A stretch of 64,000 bases of DNA from Notospermus geniculatus (taxonomy: Eukaryota > Nemertea > Pilidiophora > Heteronemertea > Lineidae): NCBI GenBank assembly GCA_002633025.1, contig NMRB01000028.1, positions 43,150 to 107,149 of the forward strand, written 5' to 3'. A program made the position numbers and the translations under genes. Position 1 is the stretch's first letter. Every line of letters begins with the position of its first letter. Below, in pieces: positions 11,544 through 22,045 of this stretch. A model generated the notes under the pieces. The model searched no databases, was not told the origin of the DNA, and worked only from the letters and a program-made list of their open reading frames with translations.

Positions 11544-14500
11544 ATGTCGTATACCTCACTTGCACACATCGGGGAAATGTATGTCCTCTGGCGGCAGGCC
11601 AAAGGAGAAAACGTTACCAACATGTAAGTTAAGCCGGATCTTTCAGTTGTTGTAGCATATTTCCTGTTTTCAGGTTCTGTTTGGTGGTCGAAAAAATATT
11701 AATTTCTACACAATACTTTTGGTATACGAACTCCCTTTTCCACATTAGGTCAGTCCGAGACGGCCAGTAGGTCAGAGGGGTGACCCATTGACCACCCTAT
11801 GCAGTCAGTTTCCTTGGGTTCACTATAGGAAAGACATATATTGAAAGAGAGAATATTGAATACAAAACGTTTTTTTTTTTAAATCAAAAACGTCTTTTCT
11901 TTTGCAGGACCAATTCGGCGTGTACTCGACTGATAAATCATGACGTCTTCTACTATTGGCTTATGCTTCCGTCGGTGAGAAAACTTCCAGTGAATGCGTT
12001 TACATGCACGAAGCACATTGTAACAAAACCAAGCACCGATACGCGGGTGATCCACTGTTGCGATTTTGGCTTGAATGAGACGGGGTTGCGATCCCTTGCG
12101 GTCACCTTATGGCAATCGGAAGTCATAAGATGATCGTAAGGGATCGCAACCAAGTCTCAAGCCCAAATCGCAACAGTGGATCACCCGCTAGTGTTTCTTC
12201 GACGCCTTTAGCCGTCCAGGAGCATGTTTGGCGAGGGGGATTCCCTGTATATTTCTATGGTCCGCTTCGCTATGTGATAGGAGCAGTCAACCGCACTCAT
12301 TGCCAAAAGATGGCAACGAAGTTCTAGTGGACCAATAAAGAAAGTTCTTTTGATTGGTGCTCAATCAACCATGAATGGTCCGCTTGGCATTGAATTCAGC
12401 CGTAGTGACACCTATTGGTCAACCTGGCTGACAGCCAGTGAATTTCTTTTCTCTTTATTCCAGGCGGGTGTTATTGGTTTCCTGATGTTCTTTGTAAGGA
12501 GGGTAGGCCTGTGCAAAAATTGCCTTGGTGGAAGGTTTGCTATCCTGATGTAAGTACGGTAATGAAATGATAGTTACAATGTAGCAACACTAGTATGCTA
12601 CAAGTGGACAGATGATACTGTGGGAAATTAGTTTAAACCGGTTAGATGAGGTTGGCATTTTTTTCTAATAGGGCTTTATTGCATGAATTCATGTAGTGAA
12701 GTAGGTTAGCCTACACATTTTTTCCTTTCCAGCCCAATGGATTTCATCGAAGGGATGGGATATCGGCTGTCCTTCAGTGCCGTGTTCGGGCTTGCAGCAT
12801 CAGTCATCATACGGATGATTGGAAATGCGTTGCCAATTCATATTCCAGGACCCAAGTTTTTGCATAGTAAGTTTGCCGACGTTTCTCTAGCACATAGAGT
12901 CATAAATGAAGGAAAAATATTTTCTGGTAAAACATGGTTCTCCAAAATTGCAGAACGTGTATACTGGTGCAGAAGGCGATTCGGCAATAAACTGGTCCAA
13001 TGCACACCAGTGCACGAGGCGTTTAGATTCAACTCCTGTTAGGCTCCAGTTCCATAGAGCTCACGTTTACACTTTTCACGCGCCACGCTTCACGTTTTCC
13101 TTTCGTTCCTCGATTCAGCGCACAACGAGACACACATTACCTGTCCTGTGGCATGCTTTCTCCGAGGAACGAAAGGAAAACGTGAAGCGTGGCGCGTGAA
13201 AAGTGTAAACGTGAGCTCTATGGAACTGGAGCCTCACAAACATTCGTGGTTTGGGAGTTCACGTTACTAGGCCCTACACTTTCGTGGTAGCCTCATTTTT
13301 TATGTCCAGTACGGTTGTATTCATTCCTTTTGCCACCATGGTTCTGCCAACACCAAGTAGCCCTACATGTGATACGTGTGAGCGTATGTGATAGTCCTGG
13401 CGATTGATGCCTCATGCGAGGGTCCGAATCTGGTAGGAAGCAATGTCTTTCACCTAAGAAACCCGATTCTATTTCATATTGATACGTGTGAGCCAATGTA
13501 CAAAAAAACGCTTTTTTCAGTATTCGTGAAGCTGGCGACCATGTCGATCTACGGGTTTGCCTTTTATCCTCTCCTGGCTGGTCTCTCAATGAATACAGTC
13601 CTCAGTCTGGGCCTTGCATCACTTTACGCCTGGGTATTCTTCATCGTCAACGTGATCCACGCTACTGACTGTGTCGACGATTGGCCTGTGGTAAGTAAAT
13701 GTAGGCCTACAACGATCATGAATCACCGGGACTCTCACCTAGTTTTCAAGGGGTGCCTGGGTATACCCTGACCTCTCACCGTGTCGCGTTCGTGCCGCCT
13801 CGCTGATTCCAGCAAAACTCAGTCCCTTGAACTTATATCTACCCTGTGCAACTGGGCTTGGATTCCCCTCCCAGAGACGACAAGGATTATGTGCCAGTGG
13901 GCTTGGAGTTGCTAAACCCAACCAGAGAGTAGCCTACGATTATAATTGCTCAGGGAAAAAGACCGACATTAGGTTGAAAATGCAATAGAAAACATTCCCA
14001 TATGTACGTTTGCAACTTCTGTTGTGTGAAGAGTACTGCATCACCATCCAATCCAGACTGAGTGAGCATGGGTAGCCGTTCGAGGCAACAATTTTAGATG
14101 CCTGCGAAAACCGATCGGTATCGTTGAAGTCCCTGTCCATTCAAAATTTCATGTTGTCTGATTTGCAGGCTTTCTATATGCAAAACGTGTTCTTGCAAGC
14201 CCTGCCCGAGTTGCTTTTCTCATTCTTCCTTACAATACTGCTTCCGATCAGATGCATCCAGAAGCTGATAAAAAAACTCAGGAAAAGGCGTGGCATAACC
14301 GAGGCGGTAGGTCAGTTATTTCATTTCCATTGAGACTGACCGGTGGACGATCCCCTTAATCAGCCATCACCTGCACGTGACGCTTGCAGAGGGAACCGAA
14401 ATCCTGTTAAATCATTTCTTATGCTTCCTCTTGTCTTCTGATTACCTGTAAATTAGACTAATCAAACTGCAAACCGTTCTCTTGCAGGAAAAATTTTATA

Positions 14501-17500
14501 TTGACTCATACCAAGCCAAATACGTAAGGGAGCTATTCCGTAAAGCTCCAGAGTGGTGGTAAGGTCAGCTCTGTCGTAATAGGGAGTTTAAGAAATCAAA
14601 CGATAAACGTTAACTTTACCACAACGTTATTTTTCATACTGCTAATTCACCAGATTATATATTGCATTATCGGTACAAAAAATAACGTTGTCGTAAAGTT
14701 AACGTTTATCGTTTGATTTCTTAAACTCCCTATTAACAGCATTAAAACGACACCTTTCCAACAAAGATGGCGTCTTACAGTTTTACCATATGACGTTAGG
14801 CCTACCATTAAATTGCCGCTGATACCAAAGCTGGTGAAGCGGCCCTGGGCACAAAAGTTCAGGCAAAATAATTGTCTGATGTGTTTGGGAGTGTTATATC
14901 ATCTTTGGACAATGAATGGCCAGGAGTCATGTCTGATGTGGGAGAACTAATAGGCCACCATCTTTTTGGACAGGGCTATAGTAGACTCCTTTCGTAAAGC
15001 CGGACACGGGCTTAAAATGTATGTACACAATCACTATATGTGCATTGATTGTATAGGCTATTTTGTCGTCCTACAAAACTGACTTTCGAAAGATGTCCAT
15101 TGTAATCAAATGTCACCAAAGCAATGCGATGCCGTCAGGCCGGGTCGGACAATTCACTGTGCCTGACTAAACATGCTAAAGTACTTTGCCCATTTTCGAT
15201 TTAGTAGACGGTCAGCATGGAGCAGGCCAAGTTCATGCAGTGACCATTATCCTATACATGTATTAAGAAATTAGAATGACTTGCTCATATCAGATCAATC
15301 CCGTTAGTGCCAATGTAAAAATAAGCGATTCGAAAAAAATGCTTTGTTGGTTGATACATGTATGATTGGCGTGATTCCTTTCAGTGAGGATGCTGAGAAA
15401 CAGAAATTGAAAGATAAAGTCATCCATAAGGTCAAATCGATGACGTACACACGAGTCGCAGGATTTCGATACACTCCACGGATCTTGGCTACATACACCT
15501 GTGGCATAGTCATTCTCTACTTGGTATGGTGTTTTGGTTTTGGCCCTACATTCTAACGAATACTGTAGTGTAGATGAAAACAAGGGCCGTATATATGCAC
15601 TAACGAAGATTATCTTCAACTCAGGTTGAGCCACAACTTTTCAATTGTTCAGGTTTGCCTGCAGGGCATGGTGTGACAATGGAAAAGTTGTGGCTCAACC
15701 TGCGTTCAAGACAATCTTCGTTTGGTGCATACGACCCTTGTTGGTTTGTTGAATGAGACGACCAACCAAAGCGTTGTTCGTCAGCTGCCGCATTTTCGGC
15801 CGATTACGTGACAATCATCATCATATTAATATAGACTGGTTCCCGTCTTTGCCGCTCCACCCGCTGGCGCTCCTGTTCCGCTATACAAAGACAGGTCCGG
15901 GGTGCCATCTTGGATGCACGAATGACGTAGTTCTAGGTTATTTATAGAACATCAACAAGGAAACCCCCTACATGTTAAACATCGCGCCCAAACTAAAAAT
16001 CTCAACTGTCATGAAAAATTCGGTAAAACTTTGTAGTTCTCGATAAAATAGAGATTGCTTTGGCGCCGGAATCAATTCAGCAGCAGCAAGGGGTACGCAT
16101 TAGGGCCTATTGAGGCTCTGAAGAAGGCATCGAGGAAGTAGTCGTGTGCATGCCTTCTGTTGTTGAGGAGAAAGTGACCCACTCACCTCGTAATCTACAG
16201 CCCAAAGGCAGCCTCCTGTTATCCCAGTGTCTTATCCCCGCAGGGTCAGTCCAAACACACATGCTACATGCATACCGGTACTATCCTGGGGCTTATACAC
16301 ATGATACATGCTCTCAAACACGAAATACTCGATCCACGTGCGTTTTCTATATTTAGTAAAACGGTCAAAACATTGCGCAAATACCTGCGCAGAACGTATG
16401 CGCAACAAGGATGCGCAGTAGATTCGGCCGGAATCCCGGCCCAAGATGGTGCCCCGGACCTGTCGTTGTATAGCTGAGCGCCATAAATGTGCAGCGGCAA
16501 CGACGGGAACCAGTCTAATATTAATAATAATATCTGGGCTTATAGTGTCTTTTAAGTGTCAAGGCACTTCACAATTATTACCCCCACTGAGTAGGCCTGT
16601 TCATTCCAATTTCATATCTCCACTCCCCGGGGAGTACATGTATTACAATCATGGACGACAGGCGAGGGATTACTTCCAAATCTCACCGACAGGGCTATAA
16701 TTCTGATATTTGCCAGTAGGCCTTTGTGATAATGGAGGACAACCTTTCTCAGTGCATAAACCTAGCGGTCAGATCAGGAAATAATTAAAGATTATCATCA
16801 CTAGGTGAAATCTGCTATAGGCGTGACGGTACATTTTATCATGTTTTGGAGAGGCCTGATCTACATGTAGGACCCTTCGTAAATCACTTTTACCGACTTC
16901 TGTCTTCCCGCGTCTCCGTGCTTGGGATGGAATTCGTTCTGTTCAGCCTTCTGATTTTGACTTTCATCTTTTCAAGGTCGCTGCCCAGTTCGGATCATAT
17001 GCACTAGCCAAATTCAACACGGTTGTGGATCCAATAGTGACTCTGGCTTCGAAGAATCCAATGCCGTTGAGTGAAGTCTACTATAACCGCACTTTTTTAC
17101 ATGACACAAGGGCCGGCCTCATTGCTGTTGCACACACTCTTAATGCCATTAAAAGTTAGTACACCTGTATGTACACCCGAATCGCAGCTGTTATGTCACA
17201 AAAAACCTGGCTTTGCCGGTGGGATCTAGTTCCTCAAACATTACCATGTCAGAACTTCGATTCAAAGATATCACTTGCCTGCTGTGTGGTCAGCAATACC
17301 GACCACCACCAACAGGAGAAGCTGGTTCCAATTCCCGTCAATGCCAGACATGAATATTTTTTACGTTTGGTACAATGTACATGTACGTTGTTTACGTTAT
17401 TACATATAATGAGGCCTTCTGCCTCAGTAATGTCATATAAACAAAAATAAAAAAAGTATAGGCCTACCTCATGAACCTAAGTTTGTATAGGGTTGCTAAC

Positions 17501-20500
17501 TAAATCAGTCAAAACAAAAACGCGTGACAGAGATTGTAGATTGAATGCGTACTCTTCCAGTTAGTGTGATAGTGGCCATGACCCTTGCGTTATTGAATGG
17601 AGTTGTGCAGATAGCCCTTGGATTAAGAGCCTATAGGTAGGTCGGATTTCTATCAGTATTTCATTTCATCATATGATTTCATTACTTCTGTTAAAGGGAC
17701 TCTAGAGGCAGCTTTTTAGTGGATATATTGATATGATTAACAGAGAATTGATGGCATGAGGATCCAAATTGGGCATCATTTTTGAAGTAAAATTTCATCA
17801 GTGTCAAAATATGATCCACAATTCACGAGTTCGTGGTTACTAGCGCCACCTGTTGTATAGTCGCAGAACTGTTAGTAGCCCAATAGCAAGCTGCCTCCAG
17901 AGTCCCTTTAAAGAAAAGGTGCCTTTTGGTGAAATCACGTTTTCTGACGCTAAAGAGATCCAAGCAGGGTCTGAGTCCCAAACGTTAAATTCAAGCGAAT
18001 GATTTTCTCCTGCTGAAACGTACGCGGAGGTATTTTAGGCGATTTTTTGGCGAATGAACGCTGAATGAGGTCAGGTATTTGCCTTACATTCAATTCGATT
18101 ACTATCACGAACTTAATTTCTGATAATTTTCAACTTCGTCTTTCTGAACTTCGTTTCTCCCTTTAATACAATCTGCAAACTCTATTTCTATTTCATATTT
18201 TTAATACAATCTAGAGATGGGATTCTAGCTGCTTGGCGAGGAGATTATTCCGATGTCGGGGAAAGGAGAGGGTATGCATCATTAATGGTAAGTGAAATTA
18301 TGCCTTTGGCCGTTTTCGCAAGCCTCCTGAGGACCTTCGGCGCGGCAAGTGAAAATAACGAATCCGGGTTTCATCTATCTCACTTTTGGTTACTCAACTA
18401 CACCTAGATGTCGTTGTTTTTTAGGTGGGATTCGTCCGCTATTCTGGTTATCAAGTCGCGTACATATTCTGGGGTACGTACCATTTAAATTCTGTGGATG
18501 TGCCACATTTAAATTCTCTTATGGTGGCAAAGGTCGCATGTGAAGATGTAAGATAGACCTCCCTTCATTTTGGTGGGACTTGAGTCACAAACGCTGAGAC
18601 GATACTCAGTAAAACAAGATATACCATATCCGTAGTCGCCAGTCTCTATAGGACTGGCTTTCCATTTGCGCGATTTTCGAGCGGGAGACGCTCGAAAGCA
18701 TTGTTTGTTTCCGCTGCGTTGGTCATGGACAAAGGATGCGGCATCGCATCGCTCGAAAATCGCGTGAATGGATTTTTTGCCTATAGGAGAGGGTTTTCGC
18801 AATCGCTAGGATTAACCTATGATTTTCTATTGTCTGACTATACCCGAACAATAGACAGGTTAGCGTAAAGGTTGCCTAAGTGGGCGGTTCCACATAAACC
18901 TTTCGGCAACATTCCTACCATTAAAGCCTAATGTACTGACGGCCTCCTCCGAATTTTGTTTAGCTTTCATGCTGCAGTTTGGAGTCTTGTCCATTCTCCT
19001 CATCGCACTAGCCGTCTTCATCATTTTGTTGGTGTTCTGGAAGCTACATGTAATCATCAACTTGATCTGGCATTATTGGTAAGTGAATTTCGATTTATAC
19101 AAATTCGCAGACATGTAACTGGCTCGGATTCAAATGAAAAGCCAGATCCTGTGGACATGTGACCAACGCAAATAACGTTAGACGTCAATGGCTTATCATT
19201 GGGTACGCCTACTAGTATACACAACTTGGATCGGCCCTCGTGGAATTGACGGGGCGATTATAAAGTCTGACTAATAGACATTGATTCACAAACGGATTAA
19301 GTTCCTCCGTGAATGAGAAAATCAGATGCTTAAAATGCACTTTTGCGCCCTCTAAAGGACATTTTTTTGAGAAAGAGCATAAAATCATTAATTTACAACA
19401 TGACGTTTGGTGCTTTTACTGGACAAGACCGTTTGATAATACATGTACATGTATGTGAAATCTATGTAACAGTGTATTCTCTGCCTTTCAACGCGATGCG
19501 CTTTTTCTCGAGATTTCATTCACACCTTCTTTTTCAGGCCAGTTATCGCCATCAGTTTGGCAATCAATATTCTGTCAAAAGTTGCTGCACATTTCGTATT
19601 TCTCCAGGATAGGGGAAAGTCTTTTGGGATAGAAAACAGGTAGTTGCGGTCTAATTTACGTCGTTTAGGATAGAAAACAGGTATTTGCGGTCTAATTTCC
19701 GTCGTTTAGGATAGAAAACAGGTATTTGCGGTCTAATTTACGTCGTTCAGGAGAGAAAACAGGTATTTGCGGTCTAATTTAGGTCATTTGGGACATATTT
19801 GCTGTCGTAATTTACCTCATTTGGGATGGAAAACAGGTATTTGCGGTAATTTAGCTCGTTTAGGATAGAAAACAGGTATTTGCGGTAATTTAGCTCGTTT
19901 AGGATAGAAAACAAGTATTTGCAGTAATTTACATTTTAATTCGTTTGGGATAGATTTAATTTAATGGGATAGATTTAGATTTAATTTTAATTCGTTTGGG
20001 ATAGAAAACAGAAATATTGGGCTGTCAGAGTGGCGCAATGGAAACATCGGCGCCTGTCACCGCTGAGGTCGCTGGTTCGATTCCCGGTCGGGTCCGTGTC
20101 TCATGTGATAGAGAGGGCGACTCTCTTTGACAGCGCAGGTTTTCTCCGGGCACTCCGGTTTCCTCCTGCATTACATTCGCCCAATATTGTCTATAGAACC
20201 AATAATGCCGAATTTGGCGCTCGGTTCTCAATTCAATATGTTTTTCGGTTTTTCCAGAAATATTTGCGGTAATTTTTACGTCGTTTGACGTTCTTATTCT
20301 TTCAGACGACTTCTATTTTGTGTCATGTACTTCTTGTTTTTCTACAATGTCTTCGTTGGAATGATCTCCTGCATTTTACGAATGGTGAAGGCTCTTGTGT
20401 TCGGCCTAATGTTCCTCAGCAGGCTTGATAGCAGCACCTTACCGAAGAAGTTTGAACAAATAGATCCGGGTACGTCTCGAAGCGAATGAATATAATGCAT

Positions 20501-21804
20501 GTAGTAAGCAGTAAGTTTTCGCAACCGCCCAGTTAGGCCAACGAGTATACGTATCTATTGTTCGGCTATACTCAGACAATGGAAATTCGTGATCTAAATG
20601 TAACCGGAGTCTATCCGAGCGATTGCGAAAACTCTGTATCATTAGTAGTAAGTAGGCTATACAATCCTGTCATAAGAGGTGGTGTTTTGGTCAGGAGGAA
20701 ACGCGGCGTTCCAATGCAACAGCATCGTGATATGTTGAGCAGGAAAACAGCCTTCTCAGGTCAGGTTTGGGACGCCGACCCCCTCTTATTCTCTTGTCTA
20801 TCATCAACCCGGTTAATACGCTGCATAAGTTGTTGACAGCGCTGCAGGGGCGGATCTCGGCGTAAAAATCCAATGGAAGACATGTTACCAACGTAAGCTT
20901 GGAAAACGTTTTGATGACGGGCAAAAGTAAACTCGTTTACAGGTTTCAAGTCCTGGGTGGGGCTGATACACGTCGAGAACGCTCACACTAATCCAGTCCT
21001 GATAACATTCGTCAACATGGTCAAAGATGAAATCCAGCGGCAGAGAGACGAAAAAGACAAGAAGAACGAAGAGGTAAAAGTGATGTACAGTAATCAAGTT
21101 GGAGATGTATCAAATGGCAAGTATCTGAGACAATAATAGGCCTAGTTGCTTTTGATGCTCGTGTTGTTCTAAGTACCATCCATAACTCAAACCGAACTTT
21201 TTTGAAAATAGCGATTTCTGAACTTACGGCATTGTGCCTACACAGTGCGAGTACATGTAGTAGCCTACTAGCAAGACTGGGCGATTATGTCACGTTCGTA
21301 CGAAACACCCGGCGTCCCAGAGAAGGTGTACGTCGAGGTCACACTCTCACATGAAGCTGTACGAACGACCGGAGATCCAACTTGCGACCTCGTAGCTGGC
21401 AAGGGCGGAGCTGCATCTGCGCCCCCCCCCTCCCCCGACAACCCCAGCTTCCAGAGGGTTTAAATTGGCCCTGATCAGGTAAGATTTCTATTGTTCTTTC
21501 AGGTGTCGAACTGCGCCGTTTTGAGAACGGCGTATATGATGAGAGCAAGAGTGAGGCGGAGAAGAAGGCCATGCAGCGCAGAAAGGCAATGAAAGCTCAG
21601 TGGTTCCTCGCCTACACACTGATGAACAACCTACCTCTGAGGGCGACCAGGAAACATTACATGGATGCCAGGAAAGAGAGGATTCAGAGAAGATTTATGA
21701 AGAAGAATGGTGAAGAAGAAGACGTGGCTGAGTTGGAGAAAAATGGTGTGGACGAGGTTGAGACGAAGCCAACTAAAGGTCTCCACAATGACGCCTTTGT
21801 TTGA
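11544..21804 (+). CDS. STRA6: STRA6-like multipass retinoid receptor/transporter, tandem copy 1 (17 exons, complete)
   Basis: Exons read by eye from splice sites and phase: 11544-11623, 11908-11974, 12464-12549, 12733-12866, 13521-13690, 14169-14306, 14488-14558, 15385-15523, 16977-17154, 17561-17636, 18215-18287, 18425-18473, 18964-19078, 19538-19639, 20306-20469, 20943-21116, 21503-21804. They join in one frame to 705 aa; vertebrate STRA6 is about 670 aa. Family landmarks in order: glycosylation sequons NVT (residue 23) and NMT; a WPDC-like segment followed by GRFAIL (about 65-77); hydrophobic helices through exons 3-6; DSYQAKYVRELF (exon 7); KVKSMTYTR (exon 8); RYSGYQVAYIFWG (about 408-420); DPGFKSW and HTNPVL (exons 15-16); QWFLAYTLMNN (about 638-648), matching the STRA6 C-terminal helix. 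The tail is charged and ends in TGA. STRA6 family proteins sit in the plasma membrane and move retinol; the ligand here is unknown because invertebrates are not known to have plasma RBP4. Intron 16 uses a GC donor. Start chosen because it aligns with copy 2. Confidence 0.9.
12043..12188. mobile_element. Foldback MITE, family A, copy 2
   Basis: Same termini GCGGGTGATCC/GGATCACCCGC and same length as 2244-2390, about 9.8 kb away. It lies in intron 2 of STRA6-like copy 1. Arms differ from the first copy by several substitutions and a small insertion. Confidence 0.85.
13042..13233. repeat. Apparently perfect inverted repeat with 71-bp arms in intron 4 of STRA6-like copy 1
   Basis: Arm 13042-13112 begins GGCTCCAGTTCCATAGAGCT and is repeated in reverse complement at 13163-13233 with no mismatch that I can see; the loop is about 50 bp. 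Arms without divergence suggest recent insertion or gene conversion between arms. Confidence 0.88.
14578..14734. mobile_element. Foldback MITE, family B, copy 1 (intron 7 of STRA6-like copy 1)
   Basis: Ends AATAGGGAGTTTAAGAAATC and its reverse complement; inner arms carry AAACGTTAACTTTA and AACGTTATTTTT. Related to 40722-40854. Confidence 0.82.
15581..15740. repeat. Inverted repeat in intron 8 of STRA6-like copy 1
   Basis: Arms CAAGGGCCGTATATATGCAC and its imperfect complement at the right end. Inner arms contain GGTTGAGCCACAACTTTTC, with a loop at about 15650-15675. Foldback/MITE-like. Confidence 0.75.
17691..17912. mobile_element. MITE-like element with ~22-bp terminal inverted repeats (intron 10, STRA6-like copy 1)
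   Basis: Left end TTAAAGGGACTCTAGAGGCA, right end the complement TGCCTCCAGAGTCCCTTTAA; the body of about 180 bp does not fold. Confidence 0.75.
18642..18790. repeat. Inverted repeat in intron 12 of STRA6-like copy 1
   Basis: Arms of about 43 bp, imperfect, beginning TCTCTATAGG with inner GCGATTTTCGAGCG facing CGCTCGAAAATCGC. A further GGTTTTCGCAATCGC end follows directly at 18787, related to the element at 20514. Confidence 0.7.
19624..20290 (+). repeat. Minisatellite made of a duplicated splice donor (intron 14, STRA6-like copy 1)
   Basis: About nine imperfect units of 36-43 bp, each containing GGATAGAAAACAGGTATTTG followed by CGGTCTAATTTACGTCGTTT or a variant. The first unit is the real 3' end of exon 14 (GGGATAGAAAACAG, donor gtagtt, 19639/19640). 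The later copies at about 19665, 19706, 19747, 19822 and 19858 repeat the exon end and donor; the 19898 copy has lost the G of GT context (aaacaagta). The array is cut by the SINE and ends at about 20290, just before the exon 15 acceptor. Confidence 0.85.
20019..20254 (+). mobile_element. tRNA-derived SINE inserted in intron 14 of STRA6-like copy 1
   Basis: The insertion is flanked by a 10-bp direct repeat CAGAAATATT (20009-20018 and 20255-20264), a target-site duplication. The 5' part looks like a tRNA: A box TGGCGCAATGG at 20031-20041 and B box GGTTCGATTCC at 20074-20084, spaced as in pol III promoters. It is followed by a body with TTTTCTCCGGGCACTCCGGT, a sequence type I recall from the conserved central part of SINEs in many marine invertebrates. 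The body ends in a T-rich tail. It splits one unit of a minisatellite. Confidence 0.88.
20514..20633. mobile_element. Short MITE-like element in intron 15 of STRA6-like copy 1
   Basis: Ends AGTTTTCGCAACCGC and GCGATTGCGAAAACT are inverted repeats. The interior CGCCCAGTTAGGCC and TATCTATTGTTCGG are shared in order with the foldback at 37649-37768, indicating one family. Confidence 0.65.
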
Positions 21805-21890
21805 ATGAATACAGGGTTTGGCACTTTGCCTACAAGCACAGTTGTAAAATACGTGTAGCCTCCAGGTAGGCCTACATATACATTTCCCAA

Positions 21891-22045
21891 TAGAGTGTTT
21901 GCACGTGATGTCACAGCGGCCATGTTGGAGGCATACAACAAAAGAACAGACTTTCAAAACAATCGAAGTTAATCTCCGTAGACCGTGACTGGCGACAAAT
22001 TCTTTTGTTCATACCTCCAACATGGCCACCGGTGCAAACACTCTA
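21891..22045. mobile_element. MITE-like inverted repeat just 3' of STRA6-like copy 1
   Basis: Ends TAGAGTGTTTGCAC and its complement GTGCAAACACTCTA, with inner arms GGCCATGTTGGAGG and CCTCCAACATGGCC. Total about 155 bp. It may lie in the 3' UTR, since the stop codon is at 21804. Confidence 0.8.

Noticed and set aside
12737-13042. 101-codon plus-strand frame taken as a whole gene
   Set aside because: Only 12733-12866 is exon 4 of STRA6-like copy 1; the rest is read-through into the intron.
20030-20100. A functional tRNA gene
   Set aside because: A and B boxes are present, but the sequence does not form a proper acceptor stem and continues into a SINE body with target-site duplication.
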